From: Chara braunii
Lineage: Eukaryota; Streptophyta; Charophyceae; Charales; Characeae
NCBI GenBank assembly: GCA_003427395.1
Contig: BFEA01000069.1
Span: 933,181 to 987,096, forward strand
DNA: 53,916 bases
Direction: 5' to 3'
In this document: piece by piece, positions 10,331 to 21,779 of the stretch
Position numbering within the stretch: position 1 is the first letter of the stretch
Layout: each line of letters starts with the position of its first letter
Notes under the pieces: generated by a model
Seen by the model: the letters and a program-made list of their open reading frames with translations, nothing else
The model's database searches: none
Told to the model about the DNA's origin: nothing
Position numbers and translations under genes: made by a program

Positions 10331-11382
10331 TCACTAAACATCGCCAAAAATTATTATAAAGGTGCTAAGGTTTCTCCAAAGTCAGTAAAGACTCTCAATT
10401 TTCACCAAGGATTATCAACTCGCTAAGGTTTCGCCAAAGATTAGGGTGGGTCATTTACTCACTAACCCTTCCTAACGTTTCGCTGAAGGTTACACTTATT
10501 TTTCTTATTTTTCCTTCTTCACGAACTTAACCGTTTTTAGGGTCGTTAGGTCATTAACCCTCCCTAAGGCTTCGCCGAAGATTATACTTATTTTTCTTTT
10601 TTTTTTGGGGGGGGAACTTAATTGTTTTTTAGGGTCCTTCACTCATTAACCCTTCCAAGCGCTTCGCTGAAAATTACATTCATTTTTCTTCTTTTTTTTC
10701 TTTGGGAACTAAGTCGTTTTTTTTTTTCCTTCACTTGTTAACCTTCCCTAAGGCTTCGCCGAAGATTGCACTTATTTTACTTTTTTTTTCTTTTCTTCGG
10801 AAACTTAGTCGTTGTTAGGGTGCTTCACTAGTTAATCTACCCTAAGGCTTTGCCGAAGATTACATTTATTTTTGTTCTTTTTTTTCTTCGGGAACTCGGT
10901 CGTTTTTAGGGTCCTCGTCCTCTTAACCCTCCCTAAGGCTTCGTCGAAGATTACACTTATTTTTCTTCTTTTTTTGATTCGAGAACTTAGTCGTTTACAA
11001 TGTCTTCGTCCTCTTAATCATCCTCAAGGCTTCGCCAAAAATTACACTTGTTTTTCTTTTTTTTTTGCTTCGGAAACTGAATTGTTTTTAATTCCCTTCA
11101 CCCGTTAACCTTTCCCAAGTCTTCGTTGAAGATTACACTTATTATTTATTTATTTTCTTCTTCCGGAATTTAGCGTTTATTGTTGGTCCTTTACTCGTTA
11201 ACCTTCCCTAAGGCTTCGCTGAAGAATACACATATTTTTCTTCTTTTTTTTCTTCGAGAACGTAGCCGTTGTAAGTGTCTTTCACTAATTAACCTTCCCT
11301 TAGGCTTCGTCGAATATCACACTTATTTTTCTTCTTTTTTTTCTTTAAGAACTTGGTCGTTTTTACGGTCGTTTACTCATTA
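10330..11382 (-). repeat. Satellite S1 array, minus orientation (left block)
   Basis: About a dozen monomers of roughly 85-95 bp. In this orientation each runs: CCTAAGGCTTCGCCGAAGA, TTACACTTATTTTTCTTC, a T tract, GGGAACTTAGTCG, TTTTTAGGGTCCT and CACTCATTAACC. The array is cut at its right end by PLE2. Open frames in it are T-rich and repeat with the monomer. Confidence 0.9.
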
Positions 11383-11754
11383 ACCGTGGTATGACCGCTG
11401 TAAGTTGTCAGGTAGGGTTCTGACAGGGTCTGGTTTTGACCATTCGCCTGTTTTTGTCGGGTTAAGCCTTGAAGTTGACGATTGAGACTTTGTAGCCTAC
11501 CGGTAGAACCTTTTACGTAGAGTACTTATTCGGCCAACCACATTGGTTTAGTAGTCCGTGACCTTTTAGACCCCTGATTAGTTCGGCACTGGCGGCCGGA
11601 GAAAACATGTCGGGTCCCTCGCGAGATGCTCGACTTGGTCTTCATGTGTTGGTGTGGTGACGTCATCTTTCGGTCCGGGCTGATGGGATGTGCTTCATGG
11701 TTTTTTATAATCCCATCTCGTCGCGTTCGGGTTTCTTGAACCAGTGTGTTGGTC

Positions 11755-11792
<38 letters not shown>

Positions 11793-11876
11793 TCGATTGT
11801 TTGACTCATCTGTTTCGTCTGTCGTTAGTTTTGGTGTGTTGTTGATTCGCAATCTTCTTGATGCTTGATGGGATTT
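11383..11876 (+). repeat. PLE2 5' pseudo-LTR
   Basis: It starts ACCGTGGTAT and ends near GATGCTTGATGGGATTT. Order of parts: unique leader, a decayed hammerhead (11569-11616), about 140 bp, a CT tract (about 11757-11788) and a T-rich end. It is closely similar to 16626-17131. Confidence 0.9.
11569..11616 (+). ncRNA. Hammerhead ribozyme, PLE2 5' pLTR (core mutated)
   Basis: GACCC/GGGTC (helix I) and a GC-rich helix II are recognisable. However, the core reads CTGATTA instead of CTGATGA, and the GAAA box is shifted to AAAA when aligned with the 3' copy. Both changes hit positions (G8 and G12) needed for hammerhead catalysis, so this copy is predicted to be inactive. Confidence 0.75.
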
Positions 11877-12012
11877 ATGAAGCATTTTTCAACCATCCTC
11901 TCAACGTTGTAACTCCCGTAGAAATTAGACTACGGGACTGTGGCTCGGTTGCTGGCTGATAGGAGACGGTGACTCTCTTTAGACACACTGTTCTTTTTCT
12001 TCCTTCTTTTTC

Positions 12013-13493
12013 TTGTTCCTGCCACTTCCTTTCTTTACTATGGCAGGTGAACTTCCCTCTCGTGGTTGTTACACCAGCGGTTCGCCTCATCACTTCTTCC
12101 GGGAATGCCCACAGCGATTCGGTGGTCAACGTCATCCGGCGACCGGAGCCAACGTTGCCCCTACTGGGCAGCAGGTGCTCACGCTTCCTGCACCTGCGTC
12201 GAATGGAGATGCTCCACCACCTTTGGCTCAGCAAGCCATCGGCAACATCGGGGGTGGGTACCAGAGTAATGGTTATCAGTTCGGGGGGCTGCTACGCAAC
12301 AGTTTTTGGAAAACTAATTAAGAGCGGCTCGATAAGGTATATAACAAGTACTTGGTGGATACGGAGAAAGAATCTAAGCAAAAGGAGGAAGAAGAGCGAG
12401 TTAGGAGGATTAAGGAGGAGGAAGAAAAAAAGGAGGCATAGAGGAAAGAACGTGAGAAGCTGGAATCAGAAATGGCGGCAAGGATTGATAAGCGATTGGA
12501 TTTGGTGTGTCAGTCGGTTAAAGTCAGCCACCAGACCAAAGGGGAGTTTAGTACGAAGGGGGAGGATGAACTTACTAGGCTGAAGCGAGAGAATGAAGAA
12601 TTAAAGAAGGCATTATGGGGTGACATTGATGATGGGAAGGTCTGTAGGCTTGAGCGGGAGATTTCGGAATTGCGTAAGCAAGTAATTGAGAAGGAAAGCA
12701 GGAGAGACGAAATTGTGGCACTCAAACATGAGATCGAGCAATTGCGCGAATCGGCTGTCAAAGAACATGAGTTGCCCGGGCTTAAGAGGCAGTTAGAGGA
12801 CCTTCGTTTTGAAACACGACAGTGGAAGGATGAGGCGTTAAGGCCAGGGAATAAGCGGGGCAACATCGCTATGTCTACCCAGATGCTAATGCGCCCGCGT
12901 CATCTAAGCCTCGTCAGACTGATAACAAGGATCAGGATCAGGACAATGAAAGATCCGAATATAGGAAGCTGCAGAGTTTACGTAGGGCGGATTTCTTGGA
13001 AGTACAGGCGCTCAAGAAGAAGAGGGCGCAAGCTGAGATGGAGGTGATTAATTTACAGAAGCAGATGAGTGAATTGAAGGCTAATGAGGAGGGAAGGGAG
13101 AAGACCCAGTAGGGGACGAACTTGAAGGAGAAATTGGAGGCCGTGGCTCTTGGGACGGCCCGAAAAGGAAGGAAGGCTACTCTGAATCGGGAGGGGTTGA
13201 GATGCACAACACCGGGCGAGGGTGAGCTAAAGCATGATTGCAACAATCGTGCTACCTTTGTTAAGGAGCAAACTAAGTTTCGGAAGATGTTGAGGAAATC
13301 GGCGTTCGAACAGATCTGCAAGGAGGCGGGGTTGAAGGCTAGGAAGGTCGATGAAATGATTGAGGATTTTGTGCAGTTTCGGACTGAGAATGCGTTTGGG
13401 AAGAAAGACAAGGAAGCGGTGGAGGTTGTTGACGTTGAATCGTCACGTGACGAATCCACAAGCGGTGGTGACGATGCCTCTGTCGAACTCTAG
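12013..13493 (+). pseudogene. PLE2 ORF1 (gag-like): zinc knuckle, coiled coil, SAP-like
   Basis: The start at ATG 12013 (MAGELPSRGCY) matches PLE1. The segment CYTSGSPHHFFREC aligns with a CX2CX4HX4C knuckle but has Ser in place of the second Cys. An Ala/Pro-rich linker follows, then a long coiled coil: Lys/Glu-rich (12340-12460) and then leucine heptads (12550-12860). At 13290-13398 comes the SAP-like module (FEQICKEAGLKARKVDEMI ... NAFG). In-frame stops lie at 12319 (TAA) and 12439 (TAG). A frameshift near 12880 moves the later coiled coil to another frame, which is closed by TAG at 13110 before resuming. The acidic C-terminus ends at TAG 13491. The role is presumed to be RNA binding and particle assembly, by analogy with gag-like ORFs. 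Confidence 0.8.
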
Positions 13494-13525
13494 TCGATCT
13501 CCAGAACGAGGCTGCTCTGTAGTCA

Positions 13526-16500
13526 TTGGCTTTGCTATGTAGACGTCGTAGATCCTCGACGCTTTCCTTTCCTCCTTCGTCTGAGAGTGTCGGTGTTTCT
13601 CTTTGTTATTCGTTATCTCGACGCTCGGCTTTTTCATCAACTCTGGGATTTTCGGTTGGTGACGGTTTCGTACGCGACAAGGAATTTAATGTTTTTTTCC
13701 GTCAGGTTGTGATTTGGTTAATATTGAGGGGAGAAGTTTCGTGGGCTACTAAATTGGTCCCGTACTTGTCTGAGCTTGTGCTCTCAGATTACAATTTGGA
13801 AGAATATTGTGGTCCTCTCATGTATGTGCTGGTCTCTCCTTGGTCTCACCATCTTTACGCAGGCTCGACCTCTCGTTCCTTGCATGTAAGGTGGTGTGAG
13901 CACGTGTATCGTGCATGCAATTTGAAGGTTGTCGATGGCGGGGGGCGTAATCATCGGATGTATGCTTTGCTTCGTCGATGTGATGTTGGATCTTATGTTG
14001 CCATACCGTTATTTGGATGCTCAATTGAAGATATGTTGGGTCTGGAGAGAAATATTATTTGTAACATTTATCCGCATCTCAATCGTAGGGATCGACGGAA
14101 GAAGGGAAGGAAGAAATGACCTTGGCTGCGTGAACGTATTAAGCAGAGTAAGTCGGTTTTGAAGATTGCCGCTGGTCAACCCTTTGGTGCACATCTCACC
14201 TTTCGCTCCTCTGATGGTATGGTCTCGGTTTCCCTTTCTCGTCAGCTTGAGGACTGTGTGGACCGTAAGGTGCGAAATGTTGGCATTGAATGTACTGGTG
14301 GGAATAGGATGGCAAAAAATTGGAAAGTGTTAAAACGAAAATTTGGCTCCTCTATCGTGCGATGTGATGGGTCGGTGGAGCTTTTTCGCAGCGCTAAGGG
14401 TTGGTTGCTGGCCGGCCGGTCCTTGGTTCTTGATCCTATTGTTGCTTTCTGCTCCCGGTTTGCCATCTCGATCCCTACCTTGGTGGGTTTTCTATCGAAT
14501 CCGGCCTCTCGACGGATGTTGAGTTCTTGGGATCTGGGAATGTTAATTAATGGGTTCTCTGCTATTCGCGGTCTTTCTACTAAGCGCGCTTGTTACTCCC
14601 TACGGGTTATCCTCTCTGGATGTATTCGCAGACGATTTGGGGTGTATGTAAGACGGAGACTTACTGTTCGGGTCACCTTTGACGATAAACTAAGCAAACC
14701 AGGTATTCGCGAGTGCTGTACCAATTTGATTATGAGAGCTAAAACCTTGTTCGAGTGGGAAGTAATGGTGTCAAGGAGGGTGAGGGTGGTTTGACTCAAG
14801 AATAAAAGTCTGGGTGAGCTGCTGTTCGATTTTAGGGCGACTGCTAGAGAGAAGGAAGGGGTGTGCATGTGTGTTGATCTTGATGATACGTTTCCTAGGG
14901 TCGACGAACATGTGTGCTTTAGGCTTAACGAGTGGGGCATGGTTCCTTCGTGGATGAGGAATAATAAGAATATTCCACGACCTGACGGGGCGAACTTGAT
15001 GTCTCGGTTAAGTAGACAATTGGACGATTCGATGCAGGAAATTGAGTTCTTAGTTCCATCAGTTACGAGAGGTGGGCTGATGGGGTGTTTTCAAGAAGGT
15101 CGCAGGGAAGGAAATGTTGATTGTACTATTGATGTTGTTCTTCAATGGAAGAGCAGATTCCGGGGACAGATGAAGGTGCCTATCGATCACAACGCATGAG
15201 ATACTCTGGTGTGTTGCCCAACAGTATACCATAGAGGTATCTCAAAATTATTTTTAGATAATCCTGGGTTTTGCATAGTCAATAAGGTTGAAGACAGCTT
15301 GCTGATCGATATGGGGAACATGTACAAGGAGCAAGGAGTTGTTAAATTTGCCAAGTGGGACAGAAAAGGAAAACTGAGGGAGGTGTATATCGTGCCGAAG
15401 CACAAAGACGTGGGCAAGTGGCGGCCTATTTGCCCCTCGTTTTCGGAATGTGGGGTTAGGGCTAGCAAGAAGGTTTCGCGGGTTATTAACCAGATGATTT
15501 GGGATCTGCCCGCGGGGTCGCATTTTAACTTGAAAAGTACCGACATGTTGCGAGAGGGCATTCAACGGGTCAACACTGTTTTGAAGGAAGGTGAAGGGTG
15601 GGTCACTGCGACATTTAATATTTAATAAATGTTTTGCAATTTGCTGCACTCGTCCATAATGCACGTTGTTGAATCGGTGACAGATTTTCGGTCATCAAAA
15701 GGGGTGAAAGGCGTGTTGGCTAAAAAACTGGGAAAATGGGCTAAGTTGCAGAAAGGAAAAAAACAAGAAGGATGAAATTCCGTTGATTTTCAGACGGTTC
15801 GTACGTCTCTCAGGTTGGATTTGTGTAATACTTTTGTCAAGGTGACTGGTGTTGTTGCACAGCAAGTCGTTGGCATCCCGATGGGGAAGCCGTCTAGTCC
15901 GGCTCTTGCCTGCCTCCTTTGCGCTCATTCTGAGTTCGTGTTCCTGTCTTCGATTGGAAGTGATCGGAGGTTGTTCCATGGGTTGCGGCTTGTCGATGAT
16001 GTTTCAATTTTTGCTAAGTATAAGCTTGATGAGATCGGCTCGAGGGCTAAGGACGAACATTTGGTGAGACTTTTTTAAAAGAGTTACGACATAAATTTGG
16101 TTTTGGAATGTACCAACCGCTCTGATTGCTGGGAATTTTTAGGATTTGTAATCAAGGATTTCGGTTAGCCTGTGGGAGTTAGGTACGCTGCTATGCACAA
16201 GAACCAGAGGGGGATTTTGCAGGGTATCAAGTTCTAGAATCTGCAGGACGCTTGCTCCTATACCAGCAAGCAACATAAGATGGCGGTTGTGGGATCTTTC
16301 ATGCATCGGGCGAAGCGTTTTACCGATTTGCCAGGTGTTGAGCTGTGTTTGCTTTTCTCTTTGAAGGTTGAGTTGAGGCTTCGGGGATTCAGGGACGAAT
16401 TTTTTGATAATGTGTTGAAGACTTTTTCTGGCAAATTTGGAGGGGTTTGGCATGATTGGGTTGACTGTCTGACGGGATGGGACAGGTTACCCTCTGTTAT

Positions 16501-16552
16501 CGATATGCCTCGCCATAGGCAGGGGGCATATATGTTTTTGAGGGGCTCTTGA
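13526..16552 (+). pseudogene. PLE2 ORF2: GIY-YIG endonuclease plus Penelope RT
   Basis: About 1009 codons lie in one uninterrupted frame, with no frameshift but nine stops (TGA 14117, 14792, 15197, 15773; TAA 15623, 15626, 16076; TAG 16166, 16235). Order: lead-in helix (about 13670-13760); GIY-YIG domain (GPLMYVLVSP, LYAGSTSRSLHVRWCEHVY, then the LERN...YPHLN catalytic Glu/Asn segment to about 14090); a linker with KNWKVLKRKFGSSIVRC shared with PLE4; and the RT. RT marks are VPKHKDVGKWRPICPSF, motif A read as TFNI followed by two stops (Asp replaced by Asn), VVGIPMGKPSSPALACLL and RLVDDVSIFAKY (motif C). The C-terminal thumb-like part ends at TGA 16550. In a live element it would perform target-primed reverse transcription in the nucleus. 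This copy is inactive. Confidence 0.9.
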
Positions 16553-16625
16553 CTAGGACGGACCTGGATTTTTTCTTTTGGCCTGTCGCTGGGATAGTTT
16601 TTCCTTTGTAGTGGGTCACGGGTTT

Positions 16626-17006
16626 ACCGTGGTATAACCGCTGGAAGTTGTCTGGTAGGGTTCTGACAGGGTCTGGTTTTGACCATTCGCCTGTTTCTGT
16701 CGGGTTAAGACTTGAAGTTGACGATGAAGACTTTGTAGCCTACCGGTAGAACCTTTTACGTAGAGTACTTATTCGACCAACCACATTGGTTTAGTAGTTT
16801 GTGACGCTTTAGACCCCTGATGAGTTTGGCACTGGCGGCCAGACGAAACATGTTGGGTCCCTCGCCAGATGCTCGGCTTGGTCTTAATTTGTTGGTGTGG
16901 TGACGCCATCTTTCGGTCCGGGCTGATGGGATGTGCTTCATGGTTTTTTATAATCTCATCTCGCTGCGTTCGGGTTTCTTGCATCAGTGTATTGGTCTAT
17001 TCTTTT

Positions 17007-17043
<37 letters not shown>

Positions 17044-17131
17044 ATTGTTAGACTTCGTCTGTTTCGTCTGTCGTCAGTTTTGGTGTGTCGCTGATTCGCA
17101 ATCTTCTTGATGCTTGATGGGATTTTTCAAC
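16626..17131 (+). repeat. PLE2 3' pseudo-LTR
   Basis: It repeats 11383-11876 from ACCGTGGTATAACCGCTG through the hammerhead, the CT tract (17009-17041) and GATGCTTGATGGGATTT. S1 sequence resumes just after. Confidence 0.9.
16812..16859 (+). ncRNA. Hammerhead ribozyme, PLE2 3' pLTR (intact core)
   Basis: Helix I is GACCC/GGGTC. CTGATGA lies at 16817-16823. Helix II is seven pairs, GTTTGGC with GCCAGAC (one G-U), with loop ACTGGCG. GAAA is at 16845-16848. Helix III is the ACATGT palindrome and the cleavage triplet is GTT. Every invariant core base is present, so self-cleavage is plausible. Confidence 0.92.
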
Positions 17132-17720
17132 TCTTCTTCAACCAACTGTCTCTAAGGCTTCACTGAAAATTACACATATTTTCCTTCTTTTTCTTCGGGA
17201 ACTTAGCGAAATTTTTCGGTCACTCACTCATTTACCTTCCCCAAGTCTTCGCTGAAGATTACACTTATTTTTCTCCTTTTTTTTCTTGGGGAACTTAGTC
17301 TTTTTTTTTTGTCTTTCACTCATTAACCCTCCCTAAGGCTTCGCCGAAGATTACACTTATTTCTCTTTTTTTTTTCTTTCGGAAACTTAGTCGCTGTTAG
17401 GGTGTTTCACTAGTTAACCTTCCCTAAGGCTTCACCTAAAATTACATTTATTTTTGTTTGATTTTTTCTTTGGGAACTTAGCTGTTTTTTTAGGTTTTTC
17501 ACCTATTAACCGTCCTTAAGGCTTCGTTGAAGCTTATATTGATTTTCTTTTTTTTTCTTTTTCGGGAACTTAGTCTTTTTCTTTTGTCCTTCACTCATTA
17601 ACCCTCCCGAAGGCTTCGCCGAAGATTACACTTATTTTTCTTCTTTTTTTCCTTGCGAACTTAGTCGTTTTTTTTTGTCCTTCATTTGTTAACCCTCCCT
17701 AAGGCTTCGGTGAAGAATTC

Positions 17721-17751
<31 letters not shown>

Positions 17752-18727
17752 CAGAAACTTTGTCAGGGTTAGGGTGCTCCACTAGTTAACCTTTCCTAAG
17801 GCTTCACCAAAGATTACACTTATTTTTGTTTCTTTTTTTCTTCGGGAACTCAATTGTTTTTCGGGTCCTCGTGCTCTTAATCCTCCCCAAGGCTTCGTCG
17901 AAGATTACATTTATTTTTCTTCTTTTTTTTCTTCGGGAACTTAGTCGTTTTTAACATCCTTGTTCTCTAAGGCTTCGCAAAAAATTATACTTATTTTTCT
18001 TCTTTTTTTTCTTTCGGAACTTAGCCGTTTTTTTTTGTCGCTCACTCATTTACCTTCCCTAAGACTTCGTCGAAAAATACACTTATTTTTCTTATTTTTT
18101 CTTCTTCAGAAACTTAGCCGTTGTTAGGGTGCTCCACTAGTTAACCTTCCCTAAGGCTTCACCAAAGATTATATTTATTTTTGTTTTTTTTTTTCTTTGG
18201 GAACATATTTGTTTTTACGGTCCTCGTACTCTTAATCCTCCCTAAGGCTTCGCCGAAGATTACACTTATTTGTCTTCTTTTTTTTCTTCATGAACTTAGC
18301 CATTTTGTTTTGTCGCTCACTCATTTACCTTCCCTAACGCATCGCCGAAGATTACACTTATTTTTATTCTTTTTTTAATTCAGGAACTTAGCCATTTTTT
18401 TTGGTTTTTCACCCACTAACCCTCCCGAAGGCTTCGGTGAAGATTACACTTATTTTTCTTCGTTTTTCTTCTTCAAAAACTTAGTCGTTTTTATGGTCAT
18501 TCACTCCTTAACCTTCCCTAAGGCTTTGCCGAAGATTACTTCTTTTTTTTTTTTTCTTCGAAAACTTAGCGGTTGTTAACGTCGTCGTCCCCTTAAGCGT
18601 CACTAAGGATTCGCCGAAGTTTACACTTATTTTTATTTATTTTTTTCTTTTGGGAACTTCGTTATTTTCCTAATTGTTCACACATTAACCCTTCGTAAGG
18701 CTTCACCGAAGATTACAAATATTTTTT
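17132..18727 (-). repeat. Satellite S1 array, minus orientation (right block)
   Basis: About 18 monomers with the CTTCGCCGAAGATTACACTT core and a variable T tract (up to about 28 T at 17726-17752). It is the continuation of the block that PLE2 interrupts. Confidence 0.92.
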
Positions 18728-18734
18728 ACTCCTT

Positions 18735-18985
18735 CGGGTCCTTTGGAGGAGGACTTTGGACCTCCCGCGAGTTGCTTCTTAAGGTGGACCCTTTGCCGAA
18801 GGGTTGTTGACCTTTAGTGAGTTGGTTCTCAAGCTAGGTCCTTTGCCGAAGGGCTGTGGACCGTTGGTTGGTTGGTTCCAAGATGGGTCATTTGTCGATG
18901 GGCTTTAGTGAGTTGATTCTTAAGTTGGGCCCTTTGTCGGAGAGCTTTGGTAAGTGAGTGCTCAAGCTGAGCCCTTTGGACTTGC
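18735..18985. repeat. Tandem repeat of about 55-60 bp next to S1
   Basis: Four diverged units share GGNCCCTTTGCCGAAGGGCT, GACCTTTAGTGAGTTG and GTTCTCAAGCT. The inner CTTTGCCGAAGG is another short palindrome with CGAAG, as in S1. Confidence 0.7.
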
Positions 18986-18989
18986 ATTC

Positions 18990-20154
18990 TAGGAGATACA
19001 ACTGTTACAGCTAGTTGTGGCGCCTGAAATAGATGGAGAGGTCTGTCAAGTCTTTGAGCTCTGGAGTTTCATCTATCTACATTCCCTCTTCATTCTCGTG
19101 GTGGTAATAAAATTGGAAAATGACCCGAACCTATTTTTTCTCCCCAACTTCTGGACTCCCCGACTCTCAACCGACAAAAACGTGAAAACTAAGACTCACA
19201 GGGCTAAAGAAAGACAACAGAAAATCACAAAAATAAATTTCATAACGGTCTAAGTACTGACAAGAAAGAGTCGAACAAAAAAACGGTTAAGGGGATGAAG
19301 CCCTATGGGGCTCAAAACAACAAGAAAAATAAATAGTTAGTATGCACCTGCTGTTTCTTGCAAGTTTCTTGTAAGGTAAGCAAGATCTGTGAACAGGAAA
19401 ATCATACTCTAGATTTTTTGGACAAACAGATAACGCTTCATGTGCAATCTCTGTAGAATCCTCTCCTACATCCAACCCTTTCTTCTGGCAGTCTCTCTCA
19501 GTTGCGCTCCGAGCTCCTCCCCCTCTCTCTTCCTATCTCCTTGTGATATTTTACAGAAATTTTGTGTACTTATTTCTCTCTTGTCTACTCATCCCTGCCC
19601 CCAACTCTTTCTTTCTCTCTCTCTCACTTGTCCACTTATTTGTTTGTGTGTGTGTATGTGTGCGTGTGTCTTTGTGTGAGTATCTTCATATATATGTATG
19701 TGATGCTTGAAAATTTCCTCCTCCACCTCCAACTTGCACTAGTCAGGCCAAATGACATTTAGTAGTCCACGCAAACTCGGGAGTACACAGGTGATAATGA
19801 AACTTATATAGAAAAAACATATATTGCTACAAACCTGTAATGTTTCAGAGTGCAAATATATATGGACTCAACTGCCAACCTTTCACAAAAGGTAGTTTTT
19901 ATTCCACAATCTGAAAATTTGAACGACACTTTGCCACAAAATATATCTTGCACTACAGTTCCGACTTTAGTTCAAAGGGTTCGAAGCATACATCCAACAC
20001 GCATTTAGGATGACCCACCACGAGAGCTAGAAATGCACAACCAGTCATAACGCCTCGACCAATAAGTTAGTGTAAATTTTGGATTTGAGAATTGTGTTTT
20101 TTTCCTCTATCCGTCTCTCTTAATCTCTTCATATATATAAATATATATATATAC
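18990..20154. other. Unassigned AT-rich sequence
   Basis: No convincing gene. It contains CT- and GT-rich low-complexity sequence at about 19600-19680. The segment at 20064-20154 recurs at 21684-21765, where it is not followed by the hAT-like insertion. Confidence 0.4.
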
Positions 20155-20902
20155 AAGGTTGCCAAGCCGAACGTACGGAGGCCCCGAAGCTTACCCCCGA
20201 AAGTTCGGGCGTTCAGGGTCCCGTACGGGGTCCGAACCTTAAGGGGTTCGGACCCCACAAAAAAATATTTCGGCACGTAAACATTATTTTTTTTCTTTCG
20301 AATTTGTTTTTGTAAGTTCTTTGTAATGTAAGGTATCTCCCTCTTAATTTTGAATTAATTCTGTTTAGCCAAACAAAAATGAAAAATCAGCAAAGATAGT
20401 GGTGTCAAAACTTGTTTGCCCACTCACTTATTTGTTTTCTCTCTTTTTACTTTTTGTTTTTTCTTTATTTCCGGGCATGAAAAACATTATTATGTATTCA
20501 AACTTTATTTGTAGATTGTTTATTATGTAAGATACACATGTATAATTTTTCATGTCATTTGTCACAGCCAAAAAAAAAAGAAAAATCACCAAAGATGGGG
20601 TATCAAAAACGTGCTCGCCTACTCAATAATTTCATTCTCGTTTTATTTTTTCTAATTTTTATAATTATTATTTATTTTTAGTATTTAATTTTTATTTCAA
20701 ATTTGGTAAAGAATTTGGATGTAACATTGAGGCAAATGTTGTTAGTTTATTCTTCTTCATAACATATATGCTTTCAGAATTTTTAGAATTCTTTCTGTTT
20801 TTTTTTAGGGGGGGGGTCTGCGTTCGGCCAAATGGCCGAACGTGTCGAGAGGGGTTGCCGAACATTCGGGCGTTCGGCCTGTCCCAAACGCTGGCAACCC
20901 CA
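20155..20902. mobile_element. hAT-like non-autonomous element, about 745 bp
   Basis: The termini are inverted: GGTTGCCA at 20157-20164 and TGGCAACC at 20892-20899. GC-rich palindromic subterminal blocks sit at both ends, with GTTCGGGCGTTC in each. The flanks are AT dinucleotide sequence, so the target duplication cannot be resolved. A paralogous copy of the flanking sequence at 21684-21790 lacks the insertion and serves as an empty site. The interior is AT-rich with no transposase. Confidence 0.7.
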
Positions 20903-20934
20903 TATATATATATATCAACTTCTTTCACCACGAA

Positions 20935-21020
20935 GAGAAAAAAAATATTAATAATAAGTGTAATCTTCGGCGAAGCCTTGTGGAGAGTTAATAAGTCCAT
21001 GACAAAAAAAACACGGAAAA
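20935..21020 (+). repeat. Single S1 monomer remnant
   Basis: Contains AAGTGTAATCTTCGGCGAAG followed by CCTTGTGGAGAGTTAATAAG, which is one plus-orientation S1 unit isolated between the hAT-like element and unassigned sequence. Confidence 0.75.
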
Positions 21021-21779
21021 TCTGAATAAATCTTCCATGGGTATATGGAAAGATACACCGTTGTATTTTTTGTCTGTTATGCATACAGTAAAAGTTGGAG
21101 AAAAAATGTGGTGCGAACCGACCCCCCCTCCCACCTGTTTCAAATTATTATTATTTTCAAATGAGTTGAGAATGCAGGATAAGGTGAGGAGTGTTGGGGA
21201 GGGTTAGTGGGTGGAACACCTTAAAAACAAATTAAGTAAACAAAGAAACAAAAAAGAAAAAAAACAAATTAAATAAACAAAGAAACAGAAGAAAAAAAAA
21301 AAAAGTATTTTCTTCAGCGACGCCTTTGAGAACGTTGGTTAGAGGAGAAAAACATGATATTATTGTCTCTCTCTTTTGCTCTCTTTTCTTTGTTTTTTTT
21401 CCCCTATTTCTCTCTCTGTCTATGTATCTATCTGTGTATCGACCTATTGTCTTACCATTCTGGTTATTCACACCCGAATGAGGTCGTTTGTGTGGCAACA
21501 GTCCGACTCTGGTCCGCACGGGTTAGGTCGGCCTGCGACAGAGATCGACCCCCCAATTAGGCCGCTCAGAAGCGTCACGTTCTAAGCTACCACACACCTA
21601 ACTTAGAGGGAGTGCACTTTGGCTACGGAGACTCTTGCTAGAGGCCCAAGTATCTCGTCAGCCACTTCGTCAGACATTAACCAGTAAGTTAGTGTAAATT
21701 TCAGATTTGAGAATTGTGTTTCTCTCTCTCTATATCTCTTCATATATATTTATATATCAACTTGTTTCACTACTCAAAG
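21021..21779. other. Unassigned sequence with empty-site paralogue
   Basis: No gene is supported. A single diverged S1-like unit lies near 21210-21330. The part from 21684 repeats 20064-20154 and lacks the 745-bp insertion. Confidence 0.4.

Larger units (their letters stand above)
11383..17131 (+). mobile_element. PLE2: full-length, decayed Penelope-like element
   Basis: Two pLTRs of about 500 bp in direct orientation (11383-11876 and 16626-17131) bracket ORF1 and ORF2. It lies inside satellite S1: the sequence left of it ends in ...ACTCATTAACC and the S1 monomer resumes to the right at CTCTAAGGCTTCAC. A short AACC is present at both ends, but the target duplication is not certain. Both ORFs carry stops, and the RT catalytic motif is damaged. 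Confidence 0.9.

Noticed and set aside
19440-19762. Short plus-strand frames in CT/GT-rich sequence
   Set aside because: Low complexity; no signal or domain that holds up.
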